64,000 bases of DNA, taken from Microstegium vimineum (lineage: Eukaryota; Streptophyta; Magnoliopsida; Poales; Poaceae). A model generated the notes under the pieces. That model was not told where the DNA came from, did no database searches, and was given only the letters and a program-made list of their open reading frames with translations. The stretch lies in the NCBI GenBank assembly GCA_022036555.1, contig CM039137.1:21247234-21311233 (forward strand), read 5' to 3'. The translations under genes were made by a program, and so were the position numbers. Within the stretch, counting starts at the first letter, position 1, and every line of letters starts with the position of its first letter. This document shows, piece after piece, positions 11,096 to 22,700 of the stretch.

Positions 11096-13573
11096 ATGGA
11101 TCCCACCGTCCCACCGTTCCCGTTCACCACCGTCATCTGGTTCGGCAGTCTAGGGTTTGTTTCCACGGACCAGGGCGACTTCATAGTCTTCCCCTCCACC
11201 CGTGGCCTAGACATCAGCAGCTTCGCTGCGCCGGAGCCAGCAAGGATTAGACGACGGTCCCTCCGCTTGCGTCTCTAGCCTGCGATCAGGAGGAGGCGCG
11301 AGCGACTCCGACGGGCTCGCCGTCGTACGAGCTTCGGGGCGCTGGATGCCGTATCCCCGGTCCCAGCTGGCGACACGACCCCTTCCCCTAGGGGTCCGCT
11401 TGACCCGTGCTTATGGGCCGAGGGCGGGCGCCTCCCCGAGCGGGACTTCGGCTCTTCCATGTCGTCATCCCCGGAGGCTCCTGTGGCCTCTCCGACATCC
11501 TCGATCCCGTCACCACCGCGAGACCCGTTCCCGTACGGGCTCCGCAACGGTGCCGGACTCTACTCCGCTCTCGCAGGACTGTGGGTACATACATACGACG
11601 AGTCTCCATGGACTCCATCGTGGGCGACGGCCGAACCCACCACCACTACTTCACCAGGCGAGCCAGGGCTGCCCCGTACGTGGGGCACGTTACGGCGACG
11701 CCTGGAGGAGGAAGAAACGGGCAGGCTCTTCCCCCATTTCTACCACGCCGACTTCGACTCGGACTCTCCCGACGAGAGCTACGACTCCACTCGGGAGTGC
11801 TTCCACCTCGACGAGCAAACCATCCTCCAGGACGACGTCGACGATACCGCGGCCACCGAAGAAAGGGAAGGGGCCAACGCCACACCACCTCGAGATGCCA
11901 TTCCCCCGAGTCCATATAGAGCCGATCCACCCCCCGACGTCCAAATTACGCAGGTCCGAGAGCTTCTCAGCAAGCTCGAGGAGGAGCGCTTGCGTCTTCA
12001 GCAACTCGAGCATGCCCTCGAGCGGGATCGAGGGCGTCCTCAGGGTGGAGGAGCTCGCGAGCGGGCCCGGGAAGTCCGCCGGCAGATCGTCGAGGAGGGG
12101 AATGCCGAACCCCGAGTCTTCAACCGCACCAGCCAGAATGTCGTAGCAGCCGCGATGCTGCTCCGCGACATGCCGGCGCCATCGACCCCCCAGGCACGAC
12201 GTATCAGGGAAGAAATCCAGGGGCTGCTCCAAACTGTGGCCGTGCAGCAGGCGGAGAGCTCAGCCTCGAGGCGTCGAGGGGCTGCCTCTGAGCGGCAAGC
12301 AGCGCCCCCTCGACAAAATCGGGAGGCCTCTGTCCACCAGAACAAGGCGCCCTAGGGCCGGGTCGAGCCACGACCGGTTCAGGAACGCCTCGTCGACGAC
12401 CTCCCTCCTTGAGTGAACAACCGACGTCGATACGGCGACGCCGAGGCTCGAGGCTACAACGCTCACCGAGGCGGGCGCTACGACAGCGACGAAGACCAAT
12501 GTCGGTCTCCGGAGCCGCCGGGGCCCCGAGTCTTCGGGAGAACTATCCGGCGGGCCTCCCTGCCCGTACGTTTCCGTCCACCCACCAGCCTGATCAAATA
12601 CAACGGCGAAACCAAGCCAGAGCACTGGCTTGCCGATTTCAGGCTGGCATGCCAGCTAGGTGGAGCCAAAGATGACCTCGTCATCATCCGGCAACTCCCA
12701 TTGTTCCTCTCCGACACTGCTCGAAGGTGGCTCGAGGAGTTACCCCCGGACTTGATCCAGGACTGGTCCGACTTGGTCCGGATCTTCGAGGGCAACTTCA
12801 AAGGCACCTACGAGCGCCCGGGCAACTCCTGGGATCTTCGCAGCTGCAAGCAGAAACCAGGGGAGACCCTCCGCGCCTTCACCCGCCGATTCTCGAAGCA
12901 GCGTACCGCACTAACCCACATCTCCGACCACGAGGTCATCACGGCGTTCATCGCCGGGACAACCTGCAAGGATCTGGTGCGGGAGCTGGGGCGAAACATC
13001 CCCAAGACCGCCAACGAGCTCATGGACGTCATCGCCAACTACGCGGCTGGCGAAGAGGCCGTTGGCACGTTCTTCCAGATCCCCCCAGGGAAGGGGGAGG
13101 GCGACGCGGATGAACCCGGGGGCTCGGACGATGGGCCCAAGAGAAACAAGGGGCCCAGGAGGAACAACGACGGCAACGGCGGCCGAAAGAAGAAGAAGAA
13201 CCAACTGGGCCGACGCAACGTCGAGCCCAACGCCGAGCACGACGACGACCCCGACGACCTTGTCGCTGCAGCGGACAAGCGGAAGCCTCGAGGGCCCCCT
13301 CCTGACGGGGGCGTCTTCGACAAGATGCTGAAGGAGCCTTGCCCCTATCATATGGGGCCGGCCAACCACCGCCTCGAGGATTGCCGCATGCTCCGAAGGC
13401 ACTTCGTCCCTCCTGGCCCCAGGAGAGATGACGGCAAGGAAGACCCGCCCTGTGACGCCCATGTCAGGGGCGATGTCCAAAAAGGGGGCTTCCCCGAGAT
13501 CCACGACTGCTACATGATCTACGGGGGACCCTCGACTCGCCTCACCACGCATCAGCGCAAGAGGGAGCGTTGA
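11096..13573 (+). pseudogene. gag: gag region of gypsy gag-pol, interrupted by stops
   Basis: Structural capsid/nucleocapsid precursor. An ATG at 11096 (MDPTVPPFPF) opens a frame that stays in phase to 13573 through nonsense codons only: TAG 11276, TAG 12353, TGA 12410 and TGA 13571, with no frameshift. A Gln/Arg/Glu-rich probable coiled coil lies at about 11940-12300. The retrotransposon gag domain follows at about 12570-13060 (KYNGETKPEHWLADF, ARRWLEELP, LRAFTRRFSKQRT). A basic Lys/Arg/Asn tail lies near 13130-13220. A Cys-His segment near 13335-13400 (CPYHMGPANHRLEDC) may be a divergent zinc knuckle. The TGA codons at 12410 and 13571 sit where CGA (Arg) would fit, suggesting C-to-T decay. 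The domain call is confident; the exact start is inferred from the shared phase. Confidence 0.88.
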
Positions 13574-13820
13574 GAAGTTTTTTCCGTTCGGGCCCAGGCC
13601 CCACGGTACCTTGACTGGTCCCACACGCCGATCACCTTCGATCAGGACGACCACCCCGAGCACATCCCCAACGCAGGGGATTACCCGCTCGTCGTCGACC
13701 CGATCATCCTCAACACCCGCCTCAGCAAGGTGCTCATGGACGGGGGAGTAGCCTCAACATCATCTACGCCGAGACCCTCGACCTCCTGGGGATCCCGAGG
13801 ACCATGCTCCTGCCCAGCGC

Positions 13821-13837
13821 GGGGGGGGGGGGGGGGG
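13821..13837. repeat. 17-G homopolymer within the protease
   Basis: A run of 17 G replaces what was probably a shorter glycine-coding G stretch in the protease. It moves the reading frame and is a plausible site of replication slippage or of sequencing error. Confidence 0.85.
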
Positions 13838-14002
13838 TTCCACGGGATCGTCCCAGGGTAGAAGGCACTCCCGATCGGCCGCGTCAAGCTGCCGGTCTGC
13901 TTCGGCGTCCCCTCTAACTTCCGAAAGGAAGAGCTGACCTTCGAGGTGGTCGCGTGGCGAGGCACCTACCACGCCATCATCGGTAGACCGGGGTACGCCA
14001 AG

Positions 14003-15239
14003 TGTAGGAATACGAGGTTGCTACGCTAGCCGGAAAACAAAACTTTTCGACCTCATAAACCAAGATCTACTGCTAGTTACAGGTTACGGGATTACCACTA
14101 GACGCGCAGGTGCAGCGGAAGACGACTTGATGTAGTCGTGCGCGTCGCAGCAGGCAGTGCAGTTGCGTGGTCGTCCGTCTCAACGTCCCCTTCGCGCGGT
14201 TCGTCCTTGTGCTCCAGATGTAGCACCTCCGAGGAATCCCACACGTGCAGGGAGGAAGCGTTGCGCCTCCGGACTGCTAGGTCCGCGAGGAGCAAAAGCC
14301 GCGAGCGTGGGGAGGCGACGGCGGCTGCCAAAAGGGCGTGGATCGTCTTGCCCCGCGCCCACCCTTGCTTATATAGGCGTCCTAACGAGCTCCCACGGTG
14401 GAGGCCCATTCACCCTAAACCTAGTCTAATTCGGGTCCAACCCGAATTAGGCTTCCAACCCCTTAAGCGTGCGACCCTATGGGCTCACGCATACATAGAC
14501 ATGGCCCAAGTACTCTTACTCGACCAATAGTTGATAGCGGCCTCTAGCAATATGTGTCAACTCCTATGTATACGCTATGATCATATCAGACGAACCACTA
14601 TGACCATGTACAAGTTATTCCCTTCGCCACTCGATATATGGTTCAACTCGTGGGTTAACACTTAACCCAAGCACGGCCATGCATTTGTTGATCCAATCAC
14701 ATGAGTGATCCAGTGATATCTCTCTCACGAAGAGAGGGGCAAATTCCATCTTGATTGTCTATGTCTCACAGCATGTTTCCCGACCACCCAAGGGCCACCT
14801 TTATAACTACCCAATTACAGAGTAGCGTTTGATAGTCTCTAAGTAGATCGTTTCACATCTTGAATACATACCACAATCTCAGGTCTAAGGACATAACGTA
14901 CATGACATGAATAGAGACTTTCTCTTGTTGGGTCAGTCCAGCCTACATGTCTCACATGTGCCCACATTATTAGTTTGACATCTCCATGTCTATGACTTGT
15001 GAAACATAGCCATCAACTAATACATGTGCTGGTCTAATATTCAAGTGTGCTCTTACAAGAATGCCGACCAGGGACAACTTTTAGAATAACCATTCAGGTA
15101 ATTGAGTTCCACAAACAATTCACATAATTGTCAATCAATACTAGTTGTCTATAATGGATATTCTCAGAACACTTTATTAGTCATGGATACAACCGGAATA
15201 TAGTCATCTACATGATTAGCTCTAGGGCATATTCCAACA
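14003..15239 (-). mobile_element. Ty1/copia solo LTR inside the protease
   Basis: 1237 bp bounded by TGTAGGAATA at the left and TATTCCAACA at the right, with the 5-bp duplication CCAAG at 13998-14002 and 15240-15244. Read on the minus strand it begins TGTTGGAATATGCCCTAGAG, the terminus typical of a large grass copia LTR group. There is no internal coding region, primer site or second LTR, so this is a solo LTR left by recombination between two LTRs. Removing it and one CCAAG rejoins the protease frame. It postdates the gypsy insertion unless the parent already carried it. Confidence 0.92.
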
Positions 15240-15244
15240 CCAAG

Positions 15245-17500
15245 TTCATGGCGGTCCCGAACTACACCTACCTCAAGCTCAAGATGCCGGGACCCTCGGG
15301 GGTCATCACCGTCGACACCTCCTACGAGCACGCATACGACTGCGACGTCGAGTGCGTGGAAAAAGCCGAAGCCCGTGAGGATTCGGCTATCCTCGTGGCC
15401 CTCAACGACTTGTCCGGAGAGATCCCCGACCCCAAGCGCCACGCTGGGAACTTCAAGCCGGCGGAAGACACAAAGACCATCCCGCTCGACCCCGGCCTCG
15501 CGCACGGGAAGGTGCTGACGATCAGTGCCACCCTCGAGCCCAAATAGGAAGCCGTGCTCGTCGACTTTCTCCGTGCGAACGCCGACGTGTTTGCATGGAG
15601 TCCCTCAGATATGCCGGGCATCCCGAGGGAGGTCGCCGAGCACTCCTTGGACATCCGAGCCGGGTCCAAACCGGTGAAGCAACGCCTGCGCCGCTTCGAC
15701 GAGGAGAAGCGCAGGATCATCGGGGAGGAGGTCGACAAGCTTTTGAAGGCCGGATTCATCAAGGAGGTACATCATCCCGAGTGGTTAGCTAACCCTGTGC
15801 TTGTAAAGAAAAAGAATGGGAAAGATAGGATGTGTGTAGACTACACCAGTTTAAATAAAGCATGTCCTAAAGTTCCTTTTCCTTTACCTCGCATCGACCA
15901 AATAGTAGATTCCACTTCGGGATGTGAAACCCTTTGCTTCCTTGATGCGTATTCCGGCTACCACCAAATAAAGATGAAGGAGTCCGATCAGCTCGCGACC
16001 TCCTTCATCACTCCCTTTGGCATGTTTTGCTACCTCACTATGCCCTTCGGCTTGCGGAACGCCGGGGCCACCTACCAGCGATGCATGCTCCACGTCTTCG
16101 GGAAACACATAGGGCCGATCGTCGAGGCCTACGTCGATGACATCGTGGTCAAGTCCAAAACCGTCGGAAACCTGGTCGGAGACCTCGAGATCGCGTTTGG
16201 GTGCCTCAGGGCTAATCGCATAAAACTGAACCCTGAGAAGTGTGTCTTCGGGGTCCCTCGAGGCATGCTCTTAGGGTACATAGTTTCCCAACGCGGCATC
16301 GAGGCCAATCCCGAGAAGGTAACCGCCATCACAAGGATGGGCCCGATCAAGGACCTCAAGAACGTGCAAAGGGTTACTGGGTGCCTCGCCGCCCTCAGTC
16401 GCTTCATCTCGAGGCTCGGAGAAAAGGCCCTACCCCTTTACCGGCTCCTGAAGAAGACGGAACACTTCGCGTGGACTGCCGAAGCCGAGGAATCGCTCTC
16501 GAGGCTCAAGGCCTTGCTCACCTCACCCCCGGTCTTGGTCCCTCCGAGCCCGGCCGAGCCCCTCTTGCTCTATGTCGCAGCGACTACCCAGGTAGTCAGC
16601 GCGGTCATAGTGGTCGAGAGGGAGGAGGAAGGACACGCCCTGCCGGTTCAGAGGCCTGTTTACTTCATGAGCGAGGTCCTTTCCGAAACCAAGACGAGGT
16701 ATCCCCACATCCAGAAGCTGCTGTACGCGGTTGTCCTCACTCGGCAGAAGCTCAAACACTATTTCCTGGGCCATCCGGTCACTGTGGTTTCATCTTTCCC
16801 CCTCGGGGAGATAATCCAGAACCGGGAGGCATCGGGAAGAATCGCCAAGTGGTCCGCCGAGCTCATGGGGGAGACCCTCTCCTACGCCCCTCGGAAGGCT
16901 ATCAAGTCTCTGGTACTGGCAGATTTCGTCGCAGAATGGACCGACACCCAACTACCCCCAGCGCAGGTTCAGAGCGAGCTCTGGGCCATGTACTTCGACG
17001 GATCACTGATGAAGACGGGAGCAGGCGCATGATTGCTATTCGTATCACCCTCAGGGGTCCATATGCGATATGTCATCCGCCTCCACTTTCCCGCCTCCAA
17101 CAACGTCGCCGAGTACGAGGCCCTCGTCAACGGCTTGCGCATCGCCATCGAGCTCGGGGTTCGACGCCTCGACGTGCGAGGGGACTCTCAGTTGGTGATC
17201 GACCAAGTGATGAAAGACTCGAGCTGCCACGATCCTAATATGGAAGCCTACTGCAAGGAGGTCCGAAAGCTCGAGGACAAGTTCTACGGCCTCGAGCTCA
17301 ACCACGTAGCCCGTCGGTACAACGAAGCCGCCGACGAGCTGGCCAAAATCGCGTCTACTCGAGGGATGGTCCCCCCCGACATCTTCTTGAGGGATCTGCA
17401 CACACCATCCGTCGACCTAGGCTCGGGGGCTTCCGCCCTCGAGCAAGGGGTTGACCCACCCCCCTCGACCGATCCCCCCTCGAGCGGGGGAGAGGTCATG
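15245..17500 (+). pseudogene. pol: Gypsy reverse transcriptase and two RNase H domains
   Basis: Copies element RNA into DNA and degrades the RNA strand. One frame with stops at 15545 (TAG) and 17030 (TGA), no frameshift. RT lies at about 15750-16330: NPVLVKKKNGKDRMCVDY, FLDAYSGYHQI, and the catalytic box AYVDDIVVKSK at about 16120-16150. A gypsy-type RNase H follows at about 16530-16900 but lacks its acidic residues: LYVAATTQ stands where the first Asp should be, and HIQK where the Glu should be. A second, archaeal-type RNase H (RVT_3) at about 16980-17360 has all four acidic positions: YFDGS, AEYEAL, RGDSQLV and the Asp of EAADELA. This dual arrangement is characteristic of Tat elements. The TGA at 17030 falls between the first two acidic motifs of the second domain. 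Confidence 0.92.
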
Positions 17501-18784
17501 GAGATCGACGGGGCCGCCTCGGCGCCAACCCCTCCGACGGATTGGCGCGCGCCTTACCTTGAGTACCTGACGCGAGGCGAGCTCCCAGAAGACCGCACGG
17601 AAGCCCGTCGAGTAGCTCGACGCGCCAAAACCTACGTCCTATACGGAGATGACCGCGAGCTATATCGACGTAGCCCGTCGGGAGTACTTCAGCGCTGCCT
17701 CACCCTCGAGGAGGGGAGGGCACCGCTGAAGGACCTACACTCAGGGGCTTGTGGCCACCACGCGGCGCCGAGAACGCTGGTAGGAAGTGCCTTTTGACAA
17801 GGCTTTTACTGGCCGACGGCTGTCAACGACGCCACCAAACTCGTTCGATCCTGCCAGGGATGCCAATTCTACGCCAGGCAGACCCACCTACCCGCCCAAG
17901 CTCTTCAGATGATACCCATAACTTGGCCGTTCGCAGTATGGGGGCTCGACATGGTCGGTCCCCTGAAAAGAACCAAGGGCGGGCACACTCACCTTCTCGT
18001 GGCTATCGACAAGTTCTCGAAGTGGATCGAGGCTCGACCCATCGCCAACATCCAGTCTCGGCAAGCCGTGCTATTTTTCACCGACATCATCCACCGTTTC
18101 GGGGTCCCCAACGTCATCATCACCGACAATGGCACGCAATTCACCGGCCAAAAGTTCCTGGACTTCTGCGACGATCACCACATCAGGGTGAATTGGTCCG
18201 CAGTCGCCCACCCTCGAACTAACGGTCAGGTCGAGCGCGCCAATGGTATGGTTTTGCAGGGCCTCAAGCCAAGGATCTTCGACCGGCTGAACAGACATGG
18301 AAAGAGATGGGTCGACGAGCTGCCCGCTGTGCTATGGAGTCTCCGAACGACACCGAGTTGAGCCACGGGGTTCTCCCCGTTCTTCTTGGTCTATGGGTTC
18401 GAGGCCGTCCTCCCCACTGACCTCGAGTATGGGTCCCCTCGACTGAAAGCCTACAGCGAGCAAGCCAACACGGTAGCCCGAGAGGACTCCCTCGACCAGC
18501 TCGAGGAAGCTCGTGACATGGCCCTCTTCAAGTCGGCTCAATACCAGCAGACGCTGCGACGCTACCACGACAAAAACGTGCGCAAACGGGACCTCAACGT
18601 CGGCGACCTCATTCTGCGCCGTCGACAGAGCAACAAGGGGCGTCACAAGTTGACACCACCTTGGGAGGGACCCTTCATCGTGGCAGAGGTACTGAAGCCC
18701 GGCACCTACAAACTGAAGAACGAGAAGGGCGAGATCTTCACCAACGCGTGGAACATCGAACAACTACGTCGCTTCTATCCCTGA
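17501..18784 (+). pseudogene. Gypsy integrase
   Basis: Inserts the DNA copy into the genome. The HHCC zinc-binding region spans about 17735-17890 (LHSGACGHH, then RSCQGCQFYARQ) and is cut by a TGA at 17795. The catalytic core follows: first Asp in WGLDMVGPLKR at about 17940, second Asp in ITDNGTQFTG at about 18120, and Glu in TNGQVERANG about 36 residues later, giving the DDE triad. TGA at 18359 interrupts RTTPS/ATGFSPFFLVYG. The C-terminal region has VGDLILRRR and WEGPFIVAEVLKPGTYKL and ends at 18784. All pieces share one phase. The stops at 17795 and 18359 fit CGA-to-TGA changes. Confidence 0.92.
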
Positions 18785-18877
18785 GGCCCTAGGGCCTTGT
18801 ACATTTTCGCATTTATGTACAAATTCTCGAATGAATAAAATGTTCTCGAAACACATTTCACGTTCGTTTGTAGCCCG

Positions 18878-19570
18878 AAGGTAGCCTCAACTTTGCCCGG
18901 ACAAAGTCGAGCTCCCCTCGGGGGCTGACAAGAGGGCACCCCCCCTCCTAAGTCCCCGAAAAACCCATACGTTTTTTCGAAACTCGACCCTCCCCCTCGT
19001 TCTTTCCCTCGAGTACGCTTGTCAACTAAGTAAAGGCGCCTCGAGCTGCCTAAGGGTGGAGGGTGCCGTTGAGCCAGGGACCCACCTACGCCCCAGGGAT
19101 ACGGTATCCCTACTCGCCACCCCCCTTCCAGGGATACGAGCGTACGTCGAATACTTAAGTTCACAAGCGTCGACTCAGGCAAAGAAAAGTAGAGAGAGCT
19201 CGAGAAGTAGAAACAACAAGACGAACCCGTCTACAGCACTAAGGTAGCCTCGACTTTGCCTCAGCAAAGTCGAGCCTCCCTCGGGGGCTAACAGGGGGGG
19301 CACCCCCCTCCTAAGTCTCCGAAAAACTCGAACGTTTTTTGAAACTCGACTCTCCCTCTCGTTCTTCCCCTCGAGTACGCTTCTCAACTAAGTAAAGGCG
19401 CCTCGAGCTCCCTAAAGGTCGAGGGTGTCGTCGAGCCAGGGACTCACCTACGCCCCAGGGCTACGGTATCCCCGCTCGCCATCTCCCTTCCAGGGATAAG
19501 AGCGTGCGTCGAACACTTAGTTCACAAGCGTCGACTCAGGCAAAGAAAAGTAGGGAAAGCTCGAAAAAAC
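18878..19570 (+). repeat. Two-copy 363-bp tandem repeat after pol
   Basis: AAGGTAGCCTC begins at 18878 and again at 19241. Both copies contain the same ordered blocks: an ACTTTGCC...CAAAGTCGAG hairpin, CTCGGGGGCT, the CTCGACTCT/CTCGACCCT block, CAACTAAGTAAAGGCGCCTCGAGC, and GCGTCGACTCAGGCAAAGAAAAGTA. It is non-coding spacer between the pol stop and the 3' end of the antisense gene. Function unknown. Confidence 0.85.
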
Positions 19571-19726
19571 AAAATTAACTTTGTGCATATCGATCAAAAG
19601 GCATTATATACAAAAAGCCCTCGGGGGCTTGGCATTGTATCAGTACAAAAGCCTAACTGTTGCATGGACCTTTTTGTCCAGATACGGCCCGCAGGCCCGG
19701 GACTACCCGTCGACACCTCCCGAGGG

Positions 19727-22700
19727 CTACTCATCCGCCGAGGGGATCACGTCGGGCTCGAAGAGTTTCGCCAGCTGGCCTCCAGGCACCTCCGCGTGAT
19801 CCATCAACTCCTGGCACTTCGCGTCGTTCTGTTCCTCGGTCAGATCCGGGTCGGTGGCGAACCCGTCGACAACAAGGTTGAGGTCCACGTCGTAGAAGGA
19901 GTTGACGACCGCGAGGGCCCGCTTCACGCCCACATGTAGGGCGGCTCGGACGTTCTCCGTCAACCCCTGCGTCATGGAGTAGAAGCGGCGCAACAAGGAT
20001 TCCCCTCGAGCATCCCCCTCGACCTCCGGCTCTGGCTTGACCGAGAGGTCGTTGCAGAAGGTGTTGATGGCGGCCGCGAGCGTCGCGTTGAGGTTTGCCT
20101 CGGTGCCAAGCAGGCCCTGAAGATTGTCCAGGTCCTTGTGGGCGCTGGCATTCTCCTTCGCAAGATCTGCCAAAACAAGCACACAACAGTCAAAACCCAA
20201 CAGAAAAGCAGAAGAAGGGTCGAGGCAGGACAGACTCCGCAACACCCGAAACACTCACCTTGGGCCTGCACATCCAAGGTGGAGTAGGCCCGCTCGGTCT
20301 CCTCGAGCTGGTGGCGGAAGTCTTCAAGCTCGGAGGACTGGTCATTAACTTTGGCCTCGAGGCCCTCGATGGTCTTGTATGCGTCCTCGAGGGCCGTCTT
20401 CTGCTTCATCGCCACCATGCCCAAGGAGGTCGCGCGGGTCCGAGCCTTCTTCTCCGAGGTGGCCAGAGCGTCGCGCTCGCGGGAGACGGCGTCGAGGTCT
20501 CCCGGAGCCCTCGGATGTCTTCCCTCAGCCGGGCGGCCTCTTCCTCGGCCTTCCGCTGGGCCTCGAGGGCGGCATCCCGCTCCTGCCCGACGGTGACGGT
20601 CGACCGAAGGGCGTCGTCGACCTTCGCCTGCGCCGACGACATGGCCTCCCGGGCTTCCTTCTGGAGAGCCTCGTAGCCGGCCTTCGCATGAGCGACCTTC
20701 GACTCGGCATCCTTCTGGATAGTCGCCGCCTCCGCCTTCGCGCGGGCAACCTCATCCCTCGCCTTCTCCAGAGAGGCGTGGAGGGTCGAGAGTTGTCCCT
20801 GTACCCGGAGAATGTACTGGGACTTCTCGTAGGACCTCACCCGCAACGACTGACGAGGATGAAAATGAAGATCGTCAACAAACGGCGACCAGACAGTTCA
20901 AAATACAACCTAAGGTAGAACAGAACCTACCTCCATTCCCTCGCGTATGTCCGCGGCGGCGACCTCCGCAGCGCGACGTACCGAGTGTTCGAACTAGCCC
21001 CGGAGCTCCTCGACGTTCTCCCACCGTCGGAGCTCGAACTGGTCGTCGAGCGTGAGGAAGACCCGCTCGGGGTCTCGAGGGTCCGCCACCTCGAGGACCT
21101 CTTGGCCCCACGCCGCGCTGCGGGCGGCGATCCTCTCCTCCATCGTCCCGGTGCCGCCATCGCGCAGATCCCCCCTCCTCGGTAATCGGAAAGGGGCGAG
21201 GCTTCCTCTTCGGCGCCACCTCGCGAGGACGTCGACGGCCCCACCAAGCCGTCACCTCCGGTAGAGGAAGATCCCGGCCGATAGGACGGCCCTGCGCGAT
21301 AAAGAGCTCAAAAAAGTAAATACCCAGCAAGATAAACCCACTACGTCTCAAGCGAGTCGAAGTGCGACTTACCTTGAGACAGCGGCCCCCAACCTCGAGG
21401 GGAGGCCGAGGCACCTCCGACTCCACCCGAGGAGCCGCGATGATGGCCAGTTCCGCCGGGTCCACCAACTCAGCCACCATCTCATCCACCTGGGCGGGGG
21501 TGGACTCCATCAGCATCCCGCCCTGTGCCGGCGTGGGCGTTCCCTCGACGCGCTCGAGCTGGAGTTGAGCCTCCAACGCAGCCAGACCCTCGGGCCAGCG
21601 CCCCAGCGTCGGGTGAGCCGGGGCATCCCGCTCGTTCGCGGGGGCCTGGGGCCCGACCACCTCCACGTCCTGGGCCGTGACCGCCGTCGACGAAAGCCCC
21701 GCGCCCTCCGGAGCGCCGAGAGCGACTTCTTCCGACGGCCACGCGGACGCCGCGACCGTCGCTTCGGCGGCCACCGCCGGCGCGCTAGCCTCCTCCGCCG
21801 TTTGGGCAGACGCCGAGTCCCCCTGTGCCTCCCCCCGCGCCGCCTCGGGGCAACCGTCGAAGGGGGCGGGGCGGCGGGACCAACCTCGGGGGCTGCTTGA
21901 ACCACAACCCCCGTCTTCAGCTTCTTAGCAGGGGCGGGAGGCGCGGCTCCCAGCCGGCGCTTCGACCTGAAAAAGGAACACGTGCACAATAATAAGCACG
22001 GGTCCTTACGGACAAAAAGACAAAGCGGACAACAACTATAAAATCGACTTCCCCCTTCGGAGCCCGGCGCTTCGGCCCGGCAACCGTCGGGCTGGTCGAG
22101 CTCTCGAGCGCCACCGCCTGGGGAGCGGGGGTCAAGGCGGCACTCGGCACCTTCTCTCGGGCGGGGGCCGGCGGCGCCACCGTCGACTTTTTGCCGGCCC
22201 CCACCTGCGCCGACGGGCCTGGTGCCCGCGCGCTCGACGCGGCAGGCTTCGGGGGCTCGCTCGATCGACCCCTCGACGGCGGCGCCACCTTCGTCTCCTT
22301 GCCGACCCCCACATGCGCCGGCGGGCCCGGCACCCGTGCGCTCGACGCAGCGGGCGTCGGGGGCTCGCTCGGTCGACCCCCCGACGAGGGCCGCGACGCC
22401 TGTGACCGCGTCTGCCGCGGCGCGACTTCTTGCGAAGCCACGGGGCGCTCCGCCCGTGGCCCAGCTTCGACGGAAGGGGCCGACTTCGAGGTCGACCCCT
22501 CCTCTCCACCAGTAGCAACGGCCGCCTGCTCAGGCGCCGTCTCCTCCTCCTCCTCCTCCTCGTCCTCCTCGTCCTCCTCTTCCGAGGGCGACAACTCTTC
22601 ATCGAGGTGGCCCGCCTCTGGTTGGCCCGGCGCTGATTTCTCAGCTCTCTCTCCTGCGTCTTCCTGACCGTCTTCGCCTTGGCCTTGTCCTTGTCGGACT

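Larger units (their letters stand above)
13574..15300 (+). pseudogene. Gypsy aspartic protease, frameshifted and split
   Basis: In the same frame as gag until the active-site region. KVLMDGG is visible at about 13728-13748, the plant gypsy version of the aspartic protease loop, followed in another frame by the remnants of NIIYAETLDLLGIP. The frame slips by one missing G at about 13747 and again in a run of 17 G at 13821-13837. The flap-side motif AIIGRPGYAK ends at 14002, where the copia solo LTR enters. The coding sequence resumes at 15245 with FMAVPNYTYLKLKMPGP. A functional protease would act as a dimer to process Gag-Pol; this copy cannot. Confidence 0.82.

Noticed and set aside
11690..12345. 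Minus-strand frames opposite gag
   Set aside because: Shadow frames of the GC-rich gag coding sequence. Domain motifs are on the plus strand.
14003..15239. A full-length copia element within the protease
   Set aside because: Only one LTR-like unit with TG...CA-type ends and a direct duplication is present, with no primer site, coding region or second LTR. Solo LTR fits better.
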